Origin: Campylobacter sp. W0018
GTDB lineage: Bacteria; Campylobacterota; Campylobacteria; Campylobacterales; Campylobacteraceae
Assembly: GCA_020135845.1 (NCBI GenBank)
Contig: JACHTQ010000006.1
Span: forward strand, 17,309-81,308
Direction: 5' to 3'
Length of the DNA stretch: 64,000 nt
Shown here: one piece after another, positions 56,870 to 64,000 of the stretch
Layout of the letters: each line of letters opens with the position of its first letter
Numbering within the stretch: the first letter of the stretch is position 1
Notes under the pieces: model-generated
What the model saw: only the letters and a program-made list of their open reading frames with translations
Told to the model about the DNA's origin: nothing
The model's database searches: none
Translations under genes and position numbers: made by a program

Positions 56870-58660
56870 ATGCAAAATTTAGTTTTGGTTTCACTATTAA
56901 GTCCTTTTGTATCTTTTTTGTTTGCAAGCTGTTTTTCTTTAAGCCAAAGAAAGGTTTTTGTAGGTTATATATGTGGGATACTTATAGCTATTGGAACTTT
57001 TTGTTCTTTGTATTTGCTTTTTAATAATTTTAGCGGCAATATAAGTTTTTTTGAATGGTTTATAGGGGTTAATTTTGGTTTTAATATAGACTCTATCTCG
57101 CTTACAATGATGTGTGTAGTCGGTATTGTAGCTACTTGTGTGCATTTTTATAGTATTTTTTACATGGCACATGATGAAGGATTTAACAAATTTTTTGCCT
57201 ACTTAGGACTTTTTGTTTTTTCTATGCTTTTTTTAATCACAAGTGATAATTTTTTAGGTCTTTTTGTAGGTTGGGAAGGCGTTGGACTTTGCTCTTGGCT
57301 TTTAATAGGTTTTTGGTATAAAAATAATACTTATTCTTTTGCAGCTAATGAAGCTTTTATTATGAATAGAATTGCTGATTTAGGCATGCTTTTAGGAATT
57401 TTTTGGCTTTATATCCAAGTAGGAACTTTAAATTATGATGAAGTTTTTTCTAAGGTACAAAACCTTGATCATAATGCTTTGATTTTAATAGCAAGTTGTT
57501 TATTTATAGGTGCTATGGGAAAATCTGCACAATTTCCTTTCCATACTTGGCTTGCTGATGCAATGGCTGGGCCTACTCCAGTTTCAGCTTTAATCCATGC
57601 TGCAACCATGGTTACAGCAGGGGTTTATTTGGTTATTAGAGCAGGAGAAATTTATTCTTTAGTTCCTGAAGTTTCTTATTTTATAGCTATTCTTGGAGCT
57701 TTTGTGGCTATATTTGCAGCTTCTATGGCTTTAGTGGCAAGGGATTTAAAACGCATCATAGCGTATTCTACTTTATCTCAGCTTGGATATATGTTTGTAG
57801 CAGCTGGACTTGGAGCTTATGGTATAGCTTTATTTCATTTAGCAACCCATGCTTTTTTCAAATCTTTATTGTTTTTAGGTGCTGGAAACGTAATGCATGC
57901 TATGAATGATAATTTAGATATTAAAAAAATGGGTGGATTATTTAAGCCTTTAAAAATCACGGCTATTTTTATGACTATAGGATCTTTAGCTTTGGTGGGA
58001 ATTTATCCTTTTGCAGGATTTTTCTCAAAAGATTTGATTTTGGGATATTCTTTTATAATTCATAATCATGGAATATTTTTAGTGCTCTTAATCGCAGCTT
58101 TTATGACAGCTTTTTATAGTTTTAGACTTTTAATGCTTGTATTTTTTACCAATTCAAGACACGATGCACATCCACACGAGGCAAGCAAAATAGCACTTTT
58201 GGCTATGACTCCTTTGATGATTTTAGCGATTATTTCAGGATTTTTTGAGCACAGCTTTTTTAATTATATCAGCTCTAAACTTGTATTTATAGATGCTCAA
58301 GATCATATCGTGATGATTTGTGCTAGTGCGGCAGGAATTTTAGGAATACTTTTGGCCATCATTGCGTATAAATTTTCTTGGTTTAAGCCAAGCATAGAAG
58401 AAAATAAAATACACAAACTTTTAAGTAATGATTATTTTATACCGCATTTTTATCATAAATTTATAGTAAATAAATACGAAAGTTTATGTGCAATTATGAA
58501 GCATTGTGATATTTTTATTTTCGATGCAATTGTTGAAAAAATTTCTTTTTATGCTAATTTGATTTCTAAAAAAATGATTATGCCAAATAGCTTAAATTTA
58601 ATGCTTAGATTTTTGGTGGCCGGTTTTGTGATTTTACTTATTTTGGCAAGGATGGTGTAA
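56870..58660 (+). CDS. nuoL: Complex I subunit L
   Basis: A 596-residue antiporter-like subunit. GWEGVGLCSWLLIGFW, PTPVSALIHAATMVTAGVYL and RDLKRIIAYSTLSQLGYM are the conserved proton-channel segments. Complete, with the C-terminal lateral helix region. 1 bp before nuoM. Confidence 0.96.
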   Translation: MQNLVLVSLLSPFVSFLFASCFSLSQRKVFVGYICGILIAIGTFCSLYLLFNNFSGNISFFEWFIGVNFGFNIDSISLTMMCVVGIVATCVHFYSIFYMAHDEGFNKFFAYLGLFVFSMLFLITSDNFLGLFVGWEGVGLCSWLLIGFWYKNNTYSFAANEAFIMNRIADLGMLLGIFWLYIQVGTLNYDEVFSKVQNLDHNALILIASCLFIGAMGKSAQFPFHTWLADAMAGPTPVSALIHAATMVTAGVYLVIRAGEIYSLVPEVSYFIAILGAFVAIFAASMALVARDLKRIIAYSTLSQLGYMFVAAGLGAYGIALFHLATHAFFKSLLFLGAGNVMHAMNDNLDIKKMGGLFKPLKITAIFMTIGSLALVGIYPFAGFFSKDLILGYSFIIHNHGIFLVLLIAAFMTAFYSFRLLMLVFFTNSRHDAHPHEASKIALLAMTPLMILAIISGFFEHSFFNYISSKLVFIDAQDHIVMICASAAGILGILLAIIAYKFSWFKPSIEENKIHKLLSNDYFIPHFYHKFIVNKYESLCAIMKHCDIFIFDAIVEKISFYANLISKKMIMPNSLNLMLRFLVAGFVILLILARMV

Positions 58661-58661
58661 A

Positions 58662-60152
58662 ATGCTAAATTATTTAATTTTATTTCCTTTGGCTGCGGGT
58701 TTAATTACTCTTATTTTAAATCGTGGCGGAGTGAAGATTTTTAGTGTTTTGGCGAGTTTAATTATACTTGCTTTAAATGCTAAATTTTTCTTTGATGGAA
58801 TTAATGGAGTTGATTTTGAATACAAACTCCCTTTTAAAATAGCTAATTTATTTGAATACCATGTTGGAGCAGATAGCATCTCTTTAATCTTGATGCTTTT
58901 AAGCTCTTTAATGATATTTTTAAGCTTTTTATTTTTAAAAATTGAAAAAAAGGCAATTGTTTCTTGTATTTTCTTTTTAGAATTTGCCATTATGGGGTTA
59001 TTTTCTTCACTTGATGGTTTATTGTTTTATGTATTTTGGGAGTTTTCTCTTTTACCTTTATTATATATCATGGGTGTTTATGGTAAGGATTATAGATCGG
59101 GTATTAAATTTTTCATTTATGCCTTTGCTGGTTCTATTTTAATGCTTTTAGCCTTAATTTATCAAGCGTATGCTACTTATAAACTTTTAAATGTTTTCAC
59201 ATTTGATTTAGAAATTTGGAAAAATAATGCTTCTGCATTTAGTTTCAATGAACAACTTTTACTTTTTGGAGCATTTTTTATCGCTTTTGCCATCAAAGCG
59301 CCTCTTTTTCCATTGCACACATGGGCGCCAAAAGTTTATGCAAATTTGCCAATTTTAGTTTCTATGATGCTGGTTGCTTTTAAAATGGCTCCTTTTGGTT
59401 TTTTACATTTTTGCTTGCCGCTTTTTCCAGATGCGAGCATTTATTTTATGCCTTTAATCGCAGCCTTATGTATCGTAAGTATTATTTATAATGCATTAAT
59501 TGCTTATCGTGCTTCAAATTTAAAAGAATTGATCGCTTATAGTTCCATTTCTCATATTGGAGTTATGGTTTTAGGGATTTTTTCTTTAAATATTTTAGGA
59601 ATTACCGGAGCTATATTTTATATGTTTGCGCATGGTTTGGTTACTGGGAGTTTATTTTTAGTGGCTGAACTTTTATATAAAAAATATGGAACTTTAGAAA
59701 TTTCATATTATCATTCCTTAGCGCGTAAAGCACCTTTATTTAGCATCTTTTTTACTTTGATTTTATTAGCAAGTATATCTTTACCTTTAACTATATCTTT
59801 TGTAGGTGAATTTTTAGCTCTTTTAGGCATAGCTAAAGTAAGTTTGCTTTATGCATTTTTAGCAGGATTTGTGATCATACTTGGAGCGATTTACATGCTT
59901 GCTGTGTTTAGAAAAATGTTTTTTATGCAACAAGATACAAATCTTGAAAATTTTTCTTTGCAGGCAAAAGAAATTATTACTCTTATTATAATAGCTTTTT
60001 TAATTTTTTCTTTAGGTTTAGCTCCAAAAATTTTCTTAGATCCACTAGAAAAAAATGTTAATTCTCTTGTTGAATTGATGAAAACGAGATCTATAAATCA
60101 AGAAAATATAAATTTTTTAAATCATATCAAAGGAGAAAACAATGTTAGATAA
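58662..60152 (+). CDS. nuoM: Complex I subunit M
   Basis: A 496-residue antiporter-like subunit: FYVFWEFSLLPLLYIMGVYG with the key glutamate, FAIKAPLFPLHTWAPKVY with the key lysine, and NLKELIAYSSISHIGVMVLG. Overlaps nuoN by 11 bp. Confidence 0.96.
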   Translation: MLNYLILFPLAAGLITLILNRGGVKIFSVLASLIILALNAKFFFDGINGVDFEYKLPFKIANLFEYHVGADSISLILMLLSSLMIFLSFLFLKIEKKAIVSCIFFLEFAIMGLFSSLDGLLFYVFWEFSLLPLLYIMGVYGKDYRSGIKFFIYAFAGSILMLLALIYQAYATYKLLNVFTFDLEIWKNNASAFSFNEQLLLFGAFFIAFAIKAPLFPLHTWAPKVYANLPILVSMMLVAFKMAPFGFLHFCLPLFPDASIYFMPLIAALCIVSIIYNALIAYRASNLKELIAYSSISHIGVMVLGIFSLNILGITGAIFYMFAHGLVTGSLFLVAELLYKKYGTLEISYYHSLARKAPLFSIFFTLILLASISLPLTISFVGEFLALLGIAKVSLLYAFLAGFVIILGAIYMLAVFRKMFFMQQDTNLENFSLQAKEIITLIIIAFLIFSLGLAPKIFLDPLEKNVNSLVELMKTRSINQENINFLNHIKGENNVR

Positions 60153-61512
60153 TATCAGTAATTTAAATATCTCCTTATCTTATCCTTTTTTGTTTTTAAT
60201 TGCTATTGCTATTGTTCTTTTATTATGCTCGGCTTTTGGAAAATTTCATAGAACATTTTATGTGGGCATTTGTGCTCTATCTTTAATCGTTAGCACCTTT
60301 TTAATTTTAAGCAATGTATCTTCTTCTGGTTTAGGCGCATCAAAGGCATTTTTAGGGACTTTAAATAATGACATTTTTTCTTTTTATAGTTCTTTGATTA
60401 TTTTATGTTTTTCATTTTTATATCTTTTAATGCAAAAAGATGAAAACAAAGGCGAATTTTATAGCTTGTTTATGTTTATGATCTCTAGTTTATTGCTTAT
60501 GGTATCAAGCTCGAATTTAGTTTTAATTTTTATAGGACTCGAATCATCATCTTTAGCTCTTTATACTCTTATAGCAATGCGTGGAACCAATAATGCGGTT
60601 TCAAGTGCTATTAAATATTTTAGTGTTGCTGCTGTGGGTTCTGGATTTTTCGTGATGGCTTCGGCTTTGATTTATATGAAAACTGGAACTTTGGATTTGG
60701 ATGCAAAATTGGCATTAGAAAAAGATCCGATGCTTTTAGTTGCGGGAGTGATGATTTTTGTTTTATGCGCTGTAAAACTTTCTTTAGCTCCTTTCCATTT
60801 TTGGCTAAAAGATGTATATTTTGCAACTTATTCAAATTTAGCAGCTTTTATTTCAGTAGTGCCTAAAATAGCTATGTTTGTAGTGGTATTGAGACTTTTT
60901 GGATTTTTTGATCATATCGGATTTGAAAATATTATCAGTATATTAGCAGTGTTTTCCATGTTAGTTGCTGCGATTGCTGCATTAAGCCAAAAAGATGTGA
61001 AAAAAATGTTCGCTTATAGTTCTGTGGTACATTCTAGTTTTGTTTTGGCTGCTTGTATCCCTTTATTTGATGCCAAAGAAGGGATTTTAAATCCTATATT
61101 TATTTATTGGACTTTGTTTAGTTTTTCTAATTATGGGGTGTTTTTGATTTTAAGTAATTTCCGTTTCACTTCGTTTGAAAATCTTAATGCTTTATTGGCT
61201 AAAAAACCTTTAATCGCTTTATCGCTCGCTTTTTGTGTGCTTTCACTTGCAGGAATTCCACCTTTTGGAGCTTTTTGGGGAAAAGTTATCGTTCTAAAAA
61301 CTTTAATTATTGAAGATTATTGGTATTTGGCTGTATTTATGGCTTTAGCTTCGGTATTTATGCTTTATTCTTATTTAAAAGTAATCATCCATACTCTTTT
61401 TATTAAAGGCAGCTCCGAAGCTTCTTGTGTGCAATTTAATTTTATACAAGGTTTTGTTTTAGCTATTTGTGTATTAATAAGTATTTTTGGTGTTATTTTT
61501 ATAAAAATATAA
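60142..61512 (+). CDS. nuoN: Complex I subunit N
   Basis: A 456-residue antiporter-like subunit: FIGLESSSLALYTLIA, LSLAPFHFWLKDVYFATYS and KDVKKMFAYSSVVHSSFVLA. Last nuo gene; pflA begins 12 bp later and two TATAAT hexamers (61508-61518) overlap the nuoN end. Confidence 0.95.
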   Translation: MLDNISNLNISLSYPFLFLIAIAIVLLLCSAFGKFHRTFYVGICALSLIVSTFLILSNVSSSGLGASKAFLGTLNNDIFSFYSSLIILCFSFLYLLMQKDENKGEFYSLFMFMISSLLLMVSSSNLVLIFIGLESSSLALYTLIAMRGTNNAVSSAIKYFSVAAVGSGFFVMASALIYMKTGTLDLDAKLALEKDPMLLVAGVMIFVLCAVKLSLAPFHFWLKDVYFATYSNLAAFISVVPKIAMFVVVLRLFGFFDHIGFENIISILAVFSMLVAAIAALSQKDVKKMFAYSSVVHSSFVLAACIPLFDAKEGILNPIFIYWTLFSFSNYGVFLILSNFRFTSFENLNALLAKKPLIALSLAFCVLSLAGIPPFGAFWGKVIVLKTLIIEDYWYLAVFMALASVFMLYSYLKVIIHTLFIKGSSEASCVQFNFIQGFVLAICVLISIFGVIFIKI

Positions 61513-61524
61513 TATAATTATTTT

Positions 61525-63885
61525 ATGAGAATTATATTTTTACTTTTACTGAATGTTTATATTCTTTTTGCTTTTGAATTAACTTTAAATACAGGCCGCG
61601 AAAATAAGCAAAGTTTCGCGGTTTTGCATGTTCAAAATGATTTAGATTTTACTTGTCAAAAATTTACAACTGAAAATAAAATACGTTTTGAATGCATTAT
61701 TCCAGGTGTTGTCGACACTCCTTTAAATAATCAAAATTTTGCAACATTTGATTTGAAATTTGTCAAAGAAACTCAAAAAATTAAAATGATTATATTGCCT
61801 AAAACAGATGCAAGAATGTTTGATTTATCTCAAAATATATATATCGACAAAGAATTAAGCAATTCCACTTCTCATAAAAGTAAAGGCTTTACTTTTATCT
61901 TTACTGATAATTTGATTAGAAAAAAAGAATATGATGGGCTTAATTTTGGCATCAATTTTCCCTATGAAAACTTACCTTATGTAGGAGCGCTTGATTTAAA
62001 TTCTAATCCTGTTATAATTCCACAAAGTGCCGATATTAATACTTATTTGCGTATTAAAGATGAGTATGATAAAGCTAATTATCAACAAGTAGCTATTGAT
62101 GCTGATAATGCAATAAAGCGTTATACAAAGAGTATTTTTATGAGCGAATTTATTCTTTATAAATTAAGAGCTGAAAATCAACTTTATACTCAAGATCCTA
62201 GCTTTAGGGATAGAAAAATTTTAGAAAAAATGATTGCAGATGCTAAAAACTGGACTCGAACTTTTACAAGTGATAGAAATTTTTTTGAAGTATCTTATAT
62301 AATGCTAAGAGCTTATATTGCTTTATCTAAGAATTCTGATATTAATTATATGATGTCAATTTTAAATAATCAGCCTAATAATTATTTTTCTCAATTGGCA
62401 AAACTTGATTATGCTGATTATCTTTATGGCTTAAGAGAAAGAAGTAAAGCTATAGACATTTATGAAGATATTTATCTAAATACCAAGAATTTGGATTTAG
62501 CTGCTAGAGCAGCTACTGCTTTAGCCAAAGATAACATTTTAAATAACAATATAAATAAAGCAATAGAATATACAAATGTGGTTTTAAAAGCTAATCCGCA
62601 GTATTTTGGAAAAGATAGATTTAGATCTTTAGAACTTGCTAAACTTTTTGATCAAAATAAACAATATAATCTTAGCTCTAATATTTATCAAAATGTCTTT
62701 GATAAGATGTCAAGAGTAAATCGAGAATATGAAGAAGTTTTAAAAGATTTGGCTTTAAATTTGTCTTTGGCAGGAAAAGCAGATGAAGCTAAAAAATATA
62801 TTGATTTGTATTTGAATGAATATCTAGATGATGGCAAGTATTTAGATGAGATTAGAAAAGTTAGAGATGAGTTGTTTTTTGTGATGGATGATGAAAATTC
62901 TACACTTTCACATAAACATTATGCTAAGCTTATGAAAGAATATGCTCAAAAAGATGAAAATATAGTCAATAAGGCTTTAGATAAAGATATACAACTTTAT
63001 TACAAAGAGGGAAATTTTAGTGCTATTTTAGGATATAAAAAACAAATAGAAGAAAGAAAACTTCCTAATTCTTTAAAATTGCTACAGCAAGCCGCAGTTG
63101 ATCTTTTAAACAACAAATTAAAATCTGATAATTGTATTGAGGCAACAGCTATTTTCGGACAATTTAAAGCTTATAAATTAGGACAAAAAATAAACGATAA
63201 AAAACATATGTTAAATTGTTTTATCAGAACTTCTAAAATTGAAGAAGCTATGGATTATGCGGATAAAAATTATAACGAAGACCCTATATTTTTTGGATTA
63301 AAAAAAGCTTCAATACTTTATGATAACAAGCAGTATGGACAAGTTTTAAAAATTGCTAAAGAAATAGCCGATTCAAAAATTTTAAAAAGCGATGAGGAAA
63401 ATTTTAAAGCCTATTATTTACAATTTTTATCTTATTTAAAAATAGATGATTATAATAAGGCTATTAATGTATTAAAAATTTTAGAAACTTTTCCAATGAA
63501 TTTCAATATGGTAGAAGCTTATGATGCTTTATTATCTTACGCACATGATCACAAGATGCAAACAACGATTCTTACTTATGCTCCCAAGGCTATTGATTAT
63601 CAAAATTTAAAAGGAATTAATCTTTATAGCCCAAATCTTGAATTTATTTATCTTGACACTTTAGCTAAAATAAATGAAAACGAAAAATCCTTAGCTGTTT
63701 TAACTGATTTGTTAAAATTAAAACTTTCTGATGATGATAGGGCAAGGGCTTTGTATATACAAAGTTTAACTTACGAAAAAATGAAAAATATTGAAGCTGA
63801 AAAAGAAAGTTTGCAACAGTGTTTAAAATTAAAACCTTCAAATTGGCAAAATTTATGTCGCGATAAAAATCAAATTTTGAAATGA
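61525..63885 (+). CDS. pflA: Paralysed flagella protein PflA (motor stator scaffold)
   Basis: A 786-residue exported protein with a signal peptide (about 1-16, LLLLNVYILFAF) and a long array of TPR-like helical repeats from about residue 170 to the end (for example YDKANYQQVAIDADNAIKRY). PflA is a periplasmic part of the Campylobacter flagellar motor that forms the disc/scaffold holding the stator ring at a wide radius; mutants make flagella but do not swim. No good ribosome site precedes the ATG, and TATAAT lies only 7-17 bp upstream, so translation may depend on the nuo transcript or be leaderless. Confidence 0.9.
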   Translation: MRIIFLLLLNVYILFAFELTLNTGRENKQSFAVLHVQNDLDFTCQKFTTENKIRFECIIPGVVDTPLNNQNFATFDLKFVKETQKIKMIILPKTDARMFDLSQNIYIDKELSNSTSHKSKGFTFIFTDNLIRKKEYDGLNFGINFPYENLPYVGALDLNSNPVIIPQSADINTYLRIKDEYDKANYQQVAIDADNAIKRYTKSIFMSEFILYKLRAENQLYTQDPSFRDRKILEKMIADAKNWTRTFTSDRNFFEVSYIMLRAYIALSKNSDINYMMSILNNQPNNYFSQLAKLDYADYLYGLRERSKAIDIYEDIYLNTKNLDLAARAATALAKDNILNNNINKAIEYTNVVLKANPQYFGKDRFRSLELAKLFDQNKQYNLSSNIYQNVFDKMSRVNREYEEVLKDLALNLSLAGKADEAKKYIDLYLNEYLDDGKYLDEIRKVRDELFFVMDDENSTLSHKHYAKLMKEYAQKDENIVNKALDKDIQLYYKEGNFSAILGYKKQIEERKLPNSLKLLQQAAVDLLNNKLKSDNCIEATAIFGQFKAYKLGQKINDKKHMLNCFIRTSKIEEAMDYADKNYNEDPIFFGLKKASILYDNKQYGQVLKIAKEIADSKILKSDEENFKAYYLQFLSYLKIDDYNKAINVLKILETFPMNFNMVEAYDALLSYAHDHKMQTTILTYAPKAIDYQNLKGINLYSPNLEFIYLDTLAKINENEKSLAVLTDLLKLKLSDDDRARALYIQSLTYEKMKNIEAEKESLQQCLKLKPSNWQNLCRDKNQILK

Positions 63886-64000
63886 TTTTTTTGATTATTT
63901 TTTATTTAAATTATTATGTAGACAAATTTCATTTTTAAAGTCTTTATTAAAGATTTTTTTAATTTTTATTTCGCCGATATTTTGCAAGACTTAATGAAAA

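Noticed and set aside
63886-64000. Stretch after pflA with short open frames on the minus strand
   Set aside because: Frames of 13-33 codons run into the window edge or a stop, without a start and ribosome site I can support. It may include the end of a convergent gene, but I cannot name it.

Overview
The window is AT-rich DNA from a thermophilic Campylobacter of the C. jejuni / C. coli group. This rests on gene content and order remembered from that group: nuoG lies beside two small genes that stand where nuoE and nuoF would be, followed by pflA; the nickel ABC operon, cgb, the atp-tol cluster and the futalosine-type menaquinone genes are also present. No database search was possible, so the species is not fixed. 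In C. jejuni NCTC 11168 numbering, as I remember it, the blocks match Cj0167c-Cj0146c, Cj0121-Cj0098 and Cj1587c-Cj1565c. These are not contiguous in that strain, so the window has two synteny junctions: one in the accessory patch at 15.1-18.4 kb and one between fmt and the ABC exporter at 36.4-36.5 kb.

Layout. 1-20: 5' end of a tRNA-Glu on the minus strand. 0.15-15.1 kb: housekeeping genes, mostly on the plus strand (mntP, miaA on the minus strand, a UbiA/MqnP prenyltransferase, moaA, queE, queD, a haem c lipoprotein, rsmE, rpmE, rsmI, a TrmH-type methylase, two envelope proteins, an aminotransferase, hom, a YraN protein, trxA, trxB). 15.1-16.9 kb: accessory patch with a G10 tract directly upstream of a -10 box, a YqaE-like membrane protein, two lipoproteins, a gene remnant without a start codon and a short truncated-looking membrane protein. 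16.9-36.4 kb, minus strand: a DASS anion transporter, then ybeY-recO-nicotinamidase-like-ttcA-like-mtnN-fabD-slyD-cpoB-pal-tolB-tolA-like-exbD-exbB, the eight-gene ATP synthase cluster, parB, parA, birA and fmt. 36.5-38.2 kb: a PvdE/SyrD-type ABC exporter. 38.2-43.1 kb, minus strand: the haemoglobin gene cgb and a DMSO/TMAO-type molybdoenzyme operon (dmsABC plus a chaperone). 43.4-48.0 kb: nikZYXWV nickel uptake. 48.2-61.5 kb: the 14-gene nuo operon. 61.5-63.9 kb: pflA.

How the genes work together. Energy metabolism dominates: Nuo, menaquinone synthesis, the S/N-oxide reductase (helped by MoaA for the molybdenum cofactor) and the F1Fo ATPase form one respiratory theme. The nickel importer and the metal-binding SlyD tail fit nickel enzymes such as hydrogenase. 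Regulatory points worth attention are an NssR-like box centred about 41.5 bp upstream of the inferred cgb start, palindromes at the dms and nik promoters, and the G-tract promoter, which is a strong candidate for phase variation. I found no CRISPR array, complete insertion sequence, rRNA or prophage. The most novel material is the small accessory patch and several family oddities (QueE and TtcA-like cysteine patterns, the NuoG charged insert). I see no clearly new multi-gene system.
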